This document shows positions 22,968 to 34,825 of a DNA stretch of 64,000 nucleotides, in pieces (within the stretch, counting starts at the first letter, position 1; every line of letters starts with the position of its first letter). The notes beneath the pieces were generated by a model, which was not told the origin of the DNA, searched no databases, and saw nothing but the letters and a program-made list of their open reading frames with translations. The stretch lies in NCBI GenBank assembly GCA_022457065.1, contig JAJGBQ010000002.1, positions 558,001-622,000 of the forward strand, in the 5' to 3' direction. The position numbers and the translations under genes are program-made. The stretch comes from Curvularia sp. ZM96 (Eukaryota; Ascomycota; Dothideomycetes; Pleosporales; Pleosporaceae).

Positions 22968-25900
22968 TGACTGGGGGAGACGGGATAAGCACGATGTTGT
23001 GCTGGTTCACTATGGCGGAGGTGATGTATCTGATCAGCCTGCCGTGGGAATGGAGAGAGAGGAGTGAACAGTGCAAACACGAGCTCATTCCAAGGGGACC
23101 TCTCTTCGCCTTATTATAATGGCCCAGCGCTATGGTGTGACTGAGCTTGGTTGGTGGGACCTTGCTGAAAACGGCGTGGCTTGCTGCTCTGCCCTGTGTG
23201 TGTCTGGCATGTGATAGAGTCGCCTTACGGATAGCCAGATCCATCCATCGCTATCGTCGTCGCATTCCCACTAATACCGTGCAATACTTTTCATACGCAC
23301 GCCCGACCGAGCACAGCGGGGGCCAATCTGTGTTCCTTCTACCCTATCCGTTTCCGGTTTTTTCCCTTCACTGCCAATTCCCGTGCGTCACGGCATGAGG
23401 CAAGGCCCTGATGCGAAATGCAGTCAGATGGAGCCGTTGCCGATAAACAGTCGATGCAAGCTGTTACGTTACACAGGCAAAGCGAGCCCGCAATGCAGTG
23501 ACGCCACGCATCCCATACACTCTCTATTATACATGTCGAATTGTACGCGATACTGCAGCATTGCGTTGAGGGGTGGGTTTTGCATGCTGTGGGGCGTTTG
23601 CGAGGAAAGTTTGGCATGTGAAGAACCAAGGCAACGAATCATTGGCCAGACACAATGGGCCGTCCGCGACGTCAGATCCCAAACTGCGCTATGCTTGTGA
23701 ATTCTACGCCGGGAGCCCAAGGCAAGCTCGTGTCAGTTAGAGCTGAAGCGCTCTCTTCCCGATTTCTGGATCCGCGCCCTGCGATTGGGTTTTGGCGTAT
23801 GGCTTATCACATAGGTAGTACCCCCTTGGCTGCGATCGGTGCGGGCGCATCATCCGTCATACGTGCCGCACCGGTACTTTGGCTGTGCAGAATCTAGTGC
23901 TAGCACGGCACCGCGTCTGTCATTGCAATTCGATGGCAGCGTTGTTGAGGCCCTGTTTGCGCGTCTGCGATTAGCCTTACCAGCCCTGTAAAGCAGTCAA
24001 TCAGGGTTGCATGTGAAAGTTTAACATTTCGGCCCATGGCGGCAGACATGCCGGGTCGAGGCCTAGCCCTTACGAAGATAGTACAATGACACCTACCTAT
24101 TCCAGGTGCTGCCATTCGTGACTGCGGCTCAAAATATGTAAGACGAGTTTTTAAAAAAAGACTCGTGGACTTGACCCGTTATCTCTCAGTCTCGCTATCT
24201 TTTCCTCTCTATCACATGACTATGGCCACCACGAGAAGTCGGAATATTCACATTCAGCTGCTACCGAGCGTCATTCGATGAACCGCGGCACGTCTTGTAT
24301 GCCACCGAGAGCCCCGATTCATCGGCATCCTCCCACGGCCCCGTGCAGAAGGGGAACATCGGGAAGCATACGCGAGCGACGCCCCATGCGCACGCCACTT
24401 TCCTGTCGCGAACGAACGGTCGCTTTCATGTGCTTATGCAATATGGCTGATCCTGCCTGCTTCCTGCTCCCCACAGGGCTAAGCAGAGAAGCATGTTGGC
24501 ATTGATAATCGATGCCGATTGTTGAGGCTAGTTTGGCGAACAAGGACGTTACTCGGGGCGGGACACGACAACGATCGGATTTCCGGGGCATGACGCAGAT
24601 GACCGATTGCACATGGACCGATGCTTCTACAGATGTTTGGGAAGTAAAGAAAAAAAAAGAAACGAATGTGATTGAAGGTATCATATGTACACCTTAGCGA
24701 AACTGCATTATCGTTGGCCAATAGACGCTAGATGGGCCCCTGTGTCCTTGGTATACTGCTGGACTCTGGACCAATCATAATTTATAGCGAGGGATCGGGG
24801 GGATCGCCACTTGGATCGTGGACGTTGAAGATAACCACATGACCTGAGGGCACGTTGTTACTTGTTGAGATACTGTTCGCCACTTATCCCTAATGAGAGG
24901 ATGATAATGCAATTTCGCTTGAGGGGTAGGAACATTCTACGTTAGCAACCGTATCTTCCAACGGCCAAAAAAACCGTCTCAACAAGCGACAATGTGTACC
25001 AAGATCTTCATAGTACAGTCATTTTTGGGTCTGACAATCTAGGGTACCGTTCCCAGGGTCCCCTAGACACAGACCGTTCGTTCAAAGGGGGAATTTCCGA
25101 GGACATCGGATGCCTTATCAGTCACGCAGGATACGGTTACTGTCATTGAGTAGTGAGCATGAACTGGAAGTAAGGCCGTAGTACGGATACACGCTTACCC
25201 CCATGTCTTCCCCACTCACTGTACATATGTATACATGCCTAGCGCCCGTATCCCTTATCACAACCCTAGGTGTACGCTATCCCCAGTCGCACGAAAAAAG
25301 CAACACGGGAAACCGTCTGATCGAAGCTGAACGGTTCCACTCATTTCTACTCCTTGAACGGCTGCCTTGTTGGCCGGGGGAGAGAGGACGACACTTTTTG
25401 CCCCGCACTTGTTCCGCACGTCAGCATGCATGCGTCCGAGGAGTGCAGGGCCTGATTGCGGCATTCGTGGAAGCGTTGGCGAGATTTTGCGGCCTCGCTT
25501 TGAAACAAAGGTGTTTACGTGGCGGAATTTACTCAAAGGAATTATATCCATGTACTTTGGAACGCGTATGAACGCCTTATACGCATACTTTATTGAAGCG
25601 TATGCAACGCGAGTAGAATTCTTTGTTCCTATTAGCTATATCTCACATGTACTTAATAACAAGGAGAGTTTGCCTTTGAATGCTTCCGTGCAGGACATGC
25701 TCATTACTATATGCTGCATTCCTTTTGCTCCTGTAATCAAGCCTCTTCAGTACGCCCGAGTACACAAGGACAAGGGGGCTATGTATGTTATTTGTTTGTA
25801 ACAAATTCAGCACTTCATCAAACTCACATGCCTCGAATCATCACGCCATGGAGAATGAGAGATCACACAACCCCACATGTTATGTCACAAACCGTCAGGG

Positions 25901-26354
25901 TCTCAACAATACCGTCGCCGCGGAAAACACGGCAACGATTTGGGGTCTTGGCTGAGATCAGGACGCGCAGTTCGGTGCTGATTCTTGTCAGTTCGCCCCA
26001 AATGGCCACGCTGTCTCTCCCCTTCATTCATTCCACATGGGAGAGAGAAGAGCCCATCGTCAGTCGGGAAGCGTCGTCATTTGTTCTCCATAAAAAGTTT
26101 CGTAACGTCTTGGATATTAGTATCCTATCACTCCAACCATCACAGTACGCGTATCAAGTGTCTGTCATGCTTCACACAATTCAAGAAAACAAAGTGCTGG
26201 AAATGTTTTGGGATCTAATTGAGTCCATAAGATCTACTACACAATATTATAGCACCTTTTTTGAAAGCACCAACGCCCAAAGCCCATGCTACCCAATACG
26301 AAAAAACACCTCATAGCAACATAGATGTAGCAAAACCCATAGTCGCCATCTCGA
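22968..26354. other. 3.4-kb intergenic region, no gene seen
   Basis: This lies between the Cap20-like promoter and the 3' end of the Pol I gene. The frames present are short, lack domains and have no splice-supported extensions. A small imperfect hairpin (ACGAGT ... ACTCGT around an A/T core) sits at about 24142-24166. I could not identify a tRNA. Confidence 0.4.
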
Positions 26355-29300
26355 CTAATGCTTCTTACTCTTCTTCTTTTCCTTCTTCGGTTCCTCCTGA
26401 GCAACCTCCTCATCCTCATCCACATCTTGCATCTCAATATCCTGCATTTCCACCTCTTCACCTCCTTCCTCGTCTTCTTCTTCCTCTTCCTCAGACTCGC
26501 TTTCAGAATCCGAGTCACGCTTCTCTCGCACACCACCAACAAGAACGTCGTTGACTTCCTCAGCGACCTCCTTGAGCGGATCACGAACCCTGACGGGTGC
26601 AAGGACATCAAAAGCACCCGTACCCACTGTGCTCAGTCTGCCGACGACGATCCTGGCACTTGGGTTCTTCAGCTCGTCCCAATCCCGCTCGAGGACAGCG
26701 TCCTTGAGGAAACCGACAGTGGTTTCAAAGCTCATCTTCATAAATGGACTCACATTGCCCTTCATGCCGATACGGTTGAATGGCGTGAAGCCTCCACCCT
26801 TGGTCATTGTGTCAGCAATGAGGTTGAGATGGCGCTGGTCGACGCTGATACCGTGACCAGAGAAAACGGCGTGCATCTCGCGGACAATGGTGGCACGTGC
26901 GGCTTCGACACCATAGAGGTGTAGCATCGCCACAATGTCGTTGGTCATGATGCGATTTACGTCGATAATGTGACCGAATTCGCGCATGGCGATGAGGTTG
27001 GAGCCGTCAGTGTTGATCATGTTCTCCTCATCATCTCTGGTTTTCGCAGTGAACTGCGCTGCAGTGATACCGGGGATGACATGGATGGTAGCAAAATTGG
27101 CAGCCTCCTCGACAAGGTGGAGCATAAGGAGCTTGGGCATAGAGATGGGGAACTCAAAGGTGACCTCGCAGAAGGCACCCTTGCGGTCGTCGAAAGTGAA
27201 ATCAAACACATCGCTGTTCTTCTGGCAGATGCGATCGCGACGAATGTCCGAGGTCTCGTCTGTAGGGACCACCATCTCGTCATCTTCGTCGTCCGACTCG
27301 GCGTCGGGAGAGGCGGCGCGCGAGGGCTTGGGACTGCCGCCATAGGTCTCATCGTCATCACTGATCTCGTCCTCTCGATCCAGCCTGTCATTGGCAGCCC
27401 GCTCCTCCTCCTCTGGCTCTTCATAGGCTACGCTGTCCTCGCGCCTGCCCCGATCCTTGGCGTGGGTGGTATCCTCATCGCCCTCCCCGTCGTCACTGCC
27501 GTCATCTTCAGCTCCACCTTCCCGATCAGCACGGAAAGTTTCCTCAGACTCTCCAACAGTTGCCTCCCCACTCCTGCCAGTCTTTTCACCAATCGTGGGA
27601 ATACTGGCTGAGCTTGCGGTGGAAAGCGACTTGTTTGCAGACTTCTTTTTTAGATCGACACGAACCATCTTTTGTAGACGAGGGCAGAATTTCTGCTCGA
27701 TAGATTCGGCAACGTCGCGAACCTTGATAGCATACTCCTCGGTGTACTCGTTGGCAGGGTAAAAATCCAAACGAACCTTGTAGGTTCTTGCCTGGCCGTA
27801 CTGTACACCGGCGCCAGATGATTCAGTGACCGTGACTTTGTCAAGCACAGCCGAGAGCGGCAGACGTGTGATGCTCTTTGCAAACTTTTCGCAATCTGCC
27901 TTTGACAGTTCAGGATGAGGATACAGCTGCATGGAAGGTGTGGAGATGTTTGCGCTAGCAGTCATCACAATTTCTCGTAAACGAGGAATACCGAGAGTGA
28001 CGTTCTTCGCAGAGTGACCAGCCAAATGGAAAGTGTTGAGCGTCATCTGTGTTGAAGGCTCACCAATAGATTGGCCAGCCACGACACCGACAGCCTCACC
28101 AGGTTCAACCAGAGATCGGAGGTACTTGAGATCGAGCATCTGCTCGAACGTACGCTTAAGAATCTCGCCTTCTTCGTCGTGCTTCTTGTTCTTGAGCAAC
28201 TTATCCGGATTCTTATCACAGTACTCCCGCTTGGCCTGCAAGAACGCTTCGGAAGTACTACCACTGTGTCGTGAAGGCGTGTAAACTGCGGTAGCAGGAT
28301 CCATGGCTGCAATGTCACCCTTCCTGGCCTTCTTCGCAGCCTTCTTGTTGTGCTCAGCGGCTTCGGCACTAGATACACGCGGATAGGCCTCCGCAGTGTG
28401 CAGAGCTTGAGCCAAAGAGTAGAAGTTCTGGGCTTGGAACTTGAAGTCGTTGAGGTATTTTTGCTTTGTCGTATCGAGACCATCTTCGCCATAAAGGAAT
28501 TGAACCATGGAGCCATCTGAATCACGGACCGAGGTGTCGTATTCGACACGAAGGCCTTCCATGCCCTTGATGATACATCTCTGCAGATAACCGGAGCGCG
28601 AGGTCTTGACAGCGGTATCAATGAGACCTTCACGACCAGCCATCATATGGAAATAGTATTCTTGTGGTCGGATACCGGTCAAGAAACGGTTGACAATGTA
28701 GCCACCAGCGCGAACACTGGTTTCAAACGGCTTGAAACAAGGCAGAGTTTTACCACTGATCATGACTGGAACCCTTCGGCCTTCAAGAACTTGCTGACCA
28801 AGATTGCATGAAATCTGGTTTGCGTTGACCAAGCTACCCTTGGCACCAGAACCTGTCATAGCCTGCATTTGGTTCTTTGGGAACAGCTTGATGAGCTTTC
28901 CAGGTAGGACAGCTTCAGTGACTGCTGACGAGATCTTGCCGTTTGCAGTGTTTGTGAGCAGATCGAGACCGTGCTGCTTGGTGTCATCCCGCAAAACCGC
29001 CTCGAGTCGTCGTCGGAGCTCTGGGTTTTTGGGGTCGATCTTTTCGGCGTCCAAAGTGACGTACTTAGCGGCCACTTCGAATCCGACCTTCTCTGCCTTT
29101 TGGAGCGCTTCCAGTCTTGCCTTCTCTCCTTCTTCAGTAAGGATGAGATCTTCAACACCGCAAGAAAAGGCACGCATGTGTAGCATCTTGGTGAGCAGCC
29201 TTCCAATGATACTTAATGCCCTTCCAGCTATGGTCTCTCCATAGGCCTCGTAGATGCCGTTGATAAGACCACCAGCGGCAGGTCCAATCTGACTCTTGTC

Positions 29301-31739
29301 CATGATACCGGTCAAAAGCGCGCCGTCTTTGACTATGACATCCCGTTCTTCAACGTGTGCGCCCCACAGTTTGAAGTTTGTGGACGACTTGGATGACAGC
29401 GTTAGATCCTGGTACTCTGCGGGTTTGATGTTTTTCAAAACAGTTGTAATGATCTGTTTACCCGTCCACATTGGTCGAGGCTTTAAGATGGCAGGGGCAA
29501 CAGTTTCAAGTCTGCCCGAGGTCGTATGGCCGTCCTCTGGTCGCAAGCAGGAGTAGAGTAGCTGGTGGTATTCTTCCCTTGTAAAAAAGGTATCTTTGTT
29601 GGACAACCAAACTCCCATTGATATGTGATCCTGGATCAGACCACGCAAGGGTTTTCCAGCTGTTGCAGACAAATACTGATGATCGGTATCCGCAATGGTC
29701 ATGGCCTCTGCACGGGCAAGCTCATTCTGAGGGAAATGCATGTTCATCTCGTCACCGTCAAAATCGGCGTTGTACGTGTTACAGTTGGCGTAATGCATGC
29801 GAATGGTCTTCTCTCCCGGCAAGACACGTGCTCGGTGCACCATCATAGAAGGCTTGTGCAGTGTCGGTTGTCGATTCATAATCACCACATCACCATTGTT
29901 GAGATGACGATGCACTTTCTTGTTCTTGGCACCGTTGGAGTAAGAATTCGACGGGGCGAGCAGCTGGTTGGCCAAGGCCAACCGCTCCTCGTAGTTCTTC
30001 TTCTTCAGCGAAATGACTTGTCCGTATTCGTTTTCAATAGCATGCGCTCCAGGCCACTTGTCTGGTCCATTGAGCACTGCTTCCTTAAGATCGTAGAAGT
30101 TGTGGCTGGTGACTGGCTCAGGGTAGGTGAGCTTGATGGCGAATACTGGAGGCACACCGATCTCATTGGTTTCGATGTTCGGATCGGGTGAGATGACACT
30201 TCGTGCAGCGAAGTTGACACGCTTTCCCATCATGTTCTTTCGGAAGAGACCCTCCTTCTTCTCAAGATTCTGTTTGATTCCATCGGCATTCGTCACCGCA
30301 GCGCGTCCCTGTACAGGGTTGGCATCGCGATCGATGAGGGCGTTCACAGCGCCCTGCAGATTCACAAATTGGGTTTGCATGTCGTCAAAATTTCGTTGAC
30401 GATATCCCAATTCATTAGGCTTGCCTCGCATTTCTTGACTGATTTGTCGAATGGTCTCGCAAGCCTCAAGGATGCCTTTGTAGAGCTTGTTCTTGGACGA
30501 CTCCGCAATAGAGTCCCCTGTCTTGTCTTCGGGCCTGTACCTGTTCGGAGGAACAATCACAGCCTGGGTGAAAAACATATCAGCGCTCGCATGCACCAGG
30601 GACCGTGACCCATAAGGGCTATAGATCAATCGCATCATCTCAGACTCGTTTTCGAAGAGTAGAGTCATGGCTGCCTTGACCTCGGTCGAGTTGACATACT
30701 CTTGCAAGGGTTCTTCGGTCTCGGCTGTCTTCGCTTTTCGAGCCATGCGTGACTCTGTCGCAACAAGTGAGCCGTCGGCTTCCTGTATGTCCTCCATGTC
30801 GATGCCCTCATCTTCTTCAGAAGCGGGGTCTAGGTCCGCCACACCCTCATCCGCATGTACATGCTGCTTCTTCGCCTTTGCGTCGCGCCGAGCCAGAACA
30901 TCGAGAGGATTCTGGATACGCTTTTCTGCCTGGGCCATCTTGGTCTTATCTTTCTGGCTGAGTGCCTTCCGGAAAATCTTGATACCCCGGTCCTTACGGT
31001 ATGTAGGACTGATGCCCTGGCAGTTACCGCAAACCTTGCGCTTAACAAGCTCTGCATAGAATTCCTTGACCACCAGTCGGCGCGCGTCGGAGATGGTTTC
31101 GTTTTTTTCGCGCACTGCCTTAGCATCGTGCTTTGAGATGCCTGCTCGTTTCATGCACTTTTTCACGTAGCTGTTTCGCTGCGAAATAATGTCGTCGTTA
31201 TCGTCGTCATCATCTTCGGAATCGTCCGTGGCTCGTTTGCTCGTCTTGCCCTTCTCGATGTTGATGTGCTCATGCATCTCGTTTGCTTCCTTGACCAATC
31301 CGCATCTTATTAATCGCAGCTTGGAAACGAATTCGTTGACCTGCACGCGGGAGAGCTTCAGCTGGTGGCAATATGCGCATTTGCCTCGGAGCAGTCGCAA
31401 CAGCTGGTCCATGAATGTGAGATGGTAGACGGGTACAGGAAGTTCGATATGGCCGCAGTGGCCAGGGCAGCCCAGGAAGTTGGTGAGGCCGCAGGTCCCG
31501 CATCTTGAAGACTGTCAGCAAAAGTGATAAGGCCTTGGACGGCCGGATGAAGCTCACGGGTTGTCGAGGAAAGCACCGAGTGCTGCATCGTGCAGACCAC
31601 CAGGTACTGGGTGAAGCAGCGAATCGAAAGTAGTCGGGTTCGTTATGCGCTTCACCGAGAGCGCCTTGATGTCTTTTGTAGTAAGAAAGCCAAACTCGAT
31701 GCCATTGATGGCCGAGGAAGTTGGCTGATGGGTATTCAT
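26355..31739 (-). CDS. RPA190: DNA-directed RNA polymerase I largest subunit (A190)
   Basis: This is the catalytic subunit that transcribes rDNA in the nucleolus. Exons on the minus strand are 31739-31558 and 31503-26355 (1776 aa). The N-terminal zinc-binding clamp has CGTCGLTNFLGCPGHCGHIE. The Mg-binding motif NADFDGDEMNMHFPQ gives catalytic Asp641, Asp643 and Asp645. The bridge-helix/funnel region has MMAGREGLIDTAVKTSRSGYLQR and the trigger-loop region GVVAGQSIGEPSTQMTLNTFH. A Pol I-specific acidic insertion in the jaw region (residues about 1340-1440) carries DDGSDDGEGDEDTT and DDEDDEMVVPTDE. After the conserved end (TGAFDVLAPV) the protein carries about 75 extra residues: a Glu/Asp run followed by a Lys-rich tail (see findings). 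It is divergent from PRP3. Confidence 0.97.
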
Positions 31740-32130
31740 GGCGGCGCCTCTTTGCCTGCTGCGCCTGTTGAAGAAGCAATCCGCGCGCAAAGGCGTTGGT
31801 TGTGATGTTCGCAGCAGCGCGAAACTTGCGGGGAGTTTTTTCGGGACCAGAAAAGTTCGCCCAGGGTTTAGCCGGTATGCGCGCCAAGACGCCTAGCTAG
31901 GCCGCTGCGTGCATTTCGCGTCACTCCGCAGCGACTGGTTTGGCTTCCCTACCATCACAATCACCACCACCACCGCACCCCCGCTCAACAGCAGACTGGA
32001 AGTAGGAATCTGCGCCAAACCCACGGAACGATCGATCGACTTTGAGCTGCCCGACCGGCGGTCCAGCGACTGCTTTGCGCCACCACAATCGCACCTCCGA
32101 AACTCCGCATCCGCACACCCATTGCCCATC
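31740..32130. promoter_or_regulatory. Shared upstream region of RPA190 and PRP3
   Basis: 391 bp between divergent starts. The PRP3 frame remains open upstream to 31909, but only through non-AUG codons. Confidence 0.55.
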
Positions 32131-33669
32131 ATGACCATGGCGGAGAAGCGCCCCTATCCAGAAGGCCAAGGCCCGAATGGCGATGTGAAGCGCGCCAAAC
32201 CATCAGATGCTGTCGAGGCTGCAAAGGCCAAAGCCAAAGCAAAGGCCGCCGAAATTGCAGCCCGGTTCGCGAAGCCTGCCGCATCTTCAAACCCCCCACC
32301 GCCGGCGGCTGGGGCAAGCAATGCAGTCCAGGACAAGTTGGCGGCTATGAAGGCAAGGATGGAGGCGCTGAAGGCGAGTTCCGCATCAGCCAAACCATCC
32401 ACACCCGATTCTGCAGGCCCGCCCTTTGCGACAACGCTGGGCAACCGTCGGTCAGAAACGCCCATAGTTGACAAGAAACCGCAAGCTGCAGCGGCTAAGC
32501 AAAAGCAATCGCAAGAGGAAGTGCCGGAGAACCCATATTTCGATCCCAAGACTGCTGCCCTTGCCAAGAAGAGGGGCCCTCGTGTGCTTTCTTTCAACGA
32601 GCATGGCAAGTACCTCGATCAGGCTTCCAAGCTGCGTGCACAGCGCCGGCTCGAAGAGATCAAGAAGAAGCTCGCCATCCAGGCGCGCCGGGCAGGCCTC
32701 GATGAGAACAGCGAACGCGGCTTTCTGGTACAGCCTCCTCCAGACATCGAATGGTGGGACGAAGGCATCCTGGCTGAGCCCAACTACGATTGTATCGACG
32801 ACCCATCCAAAGTCAAGGTCGAGACCGACGATTCCATCATAACATTCTATGTCCAGCATCCGCCTCTGCTCAAAGCGCCTCAGGATCAGCGTCTGGTTCA
32901 GATCAAGCCCATGTATCTTACCACCAAAGAACAACAGAAGCTGCGCAGGATGCGCCGTGCAGCAGACCTCAAAGAACACCAAGCCAAGATTCGTCTCGGC
33001 CTCGAGCCGCCTCCACCACCCAAAGTCAAGCGCGGAAACATGATGCGTGTCATGGGTGAACAAGCCATTGCAGACCCCACCGCTGTGGAAATGCTCGTTG
33101 AGTCACAGATCCAACAGCGCCATGATGACCATGTAACGGCGAATGAGGATCGAAAGCTGACCAAGGAACAAAAACACGCCAAGCTTGCTGCCAACCAAGA
33201 AAAGGACGCGCAAAAGGGACTGTACATGTGCGTTTTCAAGATCAAGACTTTGGCGTATGGCAAGCACCGCTTTCAGATTGACAACAATGCCAAAGAACAC
33301 GCGCTTACCGGTATCACTCTTTTCAATCCCGACCTGAACCTTGTGGTGGTCGAAGGAGGCGCATACGCAATCAACAAGTACAAGAAACTCATGCTTCAAC
33401 GCATCAAATGGCATGAGAATGGCCCACCAACAGAGAACCAGGCCGAGAAGCAGGCTTCGGATCCGGATTGGCTAAGGCCACTCACCGAAACTGGAGAGGT
33501 AAAGGACAACTCATCCAACAAGTGCACGCTCATCTTCGAGGGAGAGATCAAGGAGCGATCCTTCCGAAAATGGGGCTCTAGAGTGTGCCCGACCGCTGGT
33601 GAGGCTCGTGAGACACTCGGTCGCGCCAAGCTTGACAGCTTGTGGGCGCTTGCTAAGAGTATGGATTGA
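32131..33669 (+). CDS. PRP3: U4/U6 snRNP protein Prp3
   Basis: Prp3 holds the U4/U6 duplex in the tri-snRNP. It is a single-exon gene of 512 aa. The Ala/Lys-rich N-terminus (EAAKAKAKAKAAEIAARF) is followed by the PRP3 domain: NPYFDPKTAALAKKRGPR, DIEWWDEGIL, QRLVQIKPMYLTTKEQQKLRRMRR and PKVKRGNMMRVMGEQAIADPT. The C-terminal DUF1115 ferredoxin-like domain includes NLVVVEGGAYAINKYKKLMLQRIKW and CTLIFEGEIKERSFRKW. Two adjacent AUGs (MTMAEKRPYP) are possible starts. The second, at 32137, has the better context (ACCATGG). There are no oddities besides the low-complexity N-terminus. Confidence 0.95.
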   Translation: MTMAEKRPYPEGQGPNGDVKRAKPSDAVEAAKAKAKAKAAEIAARFAKPAASSNPPPPAAGASNAVQDKLAAMKARMEALKASSASAKPSTPDSAGPPFATTLGNRRSETPIVDKKPQAAAAKQKQSQEEVPENPYFDPKTAALAKKRGPRVLSFNEHGKYLDQASKLRAQRRLEEIKKKLAIQARRAGLDENSERGFLVQPPPDIEWWDEGILAEPNYDCIDDPSKVKVETDDSIITFYVQHPPLLKAPQDQRLVQIKPMYLTTKEQQKLRRMRRAADLKEHQAKIRLGLEPPPPPKVKRGNMMRVMGEQAIADPTAVEMLVESQIQQRHDDHVTANEDRKLTKEQKHAKLAANQEKDAQKGLYMCVFKIKTLAYGKHRFQIDNNAKEHALTGITLFNPDLNLVVVEGGAYAINKYKKLMLQRIKWHENGPPTENQAEKQASDPDWLRPLTETGEVKDNSSNKCTLIFEGEIKERSFRKWGSRVCPTAGEARETLGRAKLDSLWALAKSMD

Positions 33670-33923
33670 GTGTGGCCGGAGACGAGACATTCCACACTCA
33701 TCATCTAGGGCGAGTATTGTGATTTACCCACATAATTCACAGGGTTAGAGGCGTTTTTCTCAGGTTAAAAAGCGGGATCTGGAAACCAGGAGGATCTTTT
33801 ATCTCATTCGATAAATGTAAGTTATACTCACATACTCCAGTAGTACATTTGGAATCTATGTATTAATACAACCACTTCTTCAGCAGCTGCATAGTTGGTG
33901 ATGCTGCATGCTGCTCAAAAAAA

Positions 33924-33960
<37 letters not shown>

Positions 33961-34825
33961 TAAGCGATTCCCTGCGTAACCCATCCTCGAGCAGAGACTA
34001 GATGCGAGACGTACGTGCTTCCCAGCCGGAATCTTTTCTCCATATCCTCGGAGCGTTGTCTCTGTTAGGGCTTGCAGTCGTGATTCTTCAACATTCAGCG
34101 TAGGTGCGTTGTGCACTCATCCTCGTATGGTAATGATTCCCCTAACTTCCTCTGCGTGATACCTATCAAGTTTTTAGCTTTTCTGGCACCCATGTAAACT
34201 ATCTGTCTGAATTACACAAAAACATAATACCATGAACCAAAGGTGGGTCAGTCGTGTCAACATGCCTCATCATGTAGACTTCTTTAGTGCAACCCTAATC
34301 ACAATGTTATGCATATCAAGTATTTCCTCGATTACCACTCATTTTGTGACTCTATCAGCTTCTCTCTGTGAAACGATGCGAATACTGAGAATGTGTATAT
34401 GACATGTTGACGCATAGAATTTAAAAGCAAAAGCTCGCGAGTGTGAATACACAGTACAACAGAAGAGGACGGAAGATCCCAAAAAATAGAATAGACTAAG
34501 CCAGGGCAAATATCAGATAGAAAAAAAATTATTCAATTTCGCTCACGGAAATCTATACACAGAGAAAGTAACAAAGGGGAGCAAAAAGAAAGTAGGAAAA
34601 AGGTGAATACACACAAGGATATACAACATGCTTTGTGGCAAACACAAGTCTGGTTCACGTTACGCTCTACAAAAGAAAAAACAAAAACAAAAGAGGTGGG
34701 AGATATCAAATCTAACCACACAACCTACACACTATACTATCTCTCTCCTCCTTATTATTCCATTACCCCTACATATTCCCCATCTACTAAAAGGCTTCCC
34801 TTCATATGTCTCCAACCAAGCTACT
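33670..34825. other. Convergent 3' region of PRP3 and SYP1
   Basis: AT-rich spacer with both 3' UTRs and an AC microsatellite. No gene is seen. Confidence 0.5.
33927..33958. repeat. (AC)16 dinucleotide microsatellite
   Basis: Sixteen uninterrupted AC units are directly visible in the PRP3-SYP1 spacer. The tract is likely length-polymorphic. Confidence 0.95.

Noticed and set aside
24142..24166. Hairpin with ACGAGT/ACTCGT arms
   Set aside because: Too short and imperfect to call a transposon end or RNA gene. Terminators of this kind are not expected for fungal Pol II genes.
25367..25801. 144-codon plus-strand frame between the Cap20-like and Pol I genes
   Set aside because: No motif, mixed composition and no splice extension; probably chance.
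31909..32130. N-terminal extension of PRP3 by 74 codons
   Set aside because: The extension begins at a non-AUG codon. The AUG pair at 32131/32137 has good context and fits the family's length.
33880..34116. Minus-strand frame with a Val-Cys repeat
   Set aside because: It is the translation of the AC microsatellite, not a gene.
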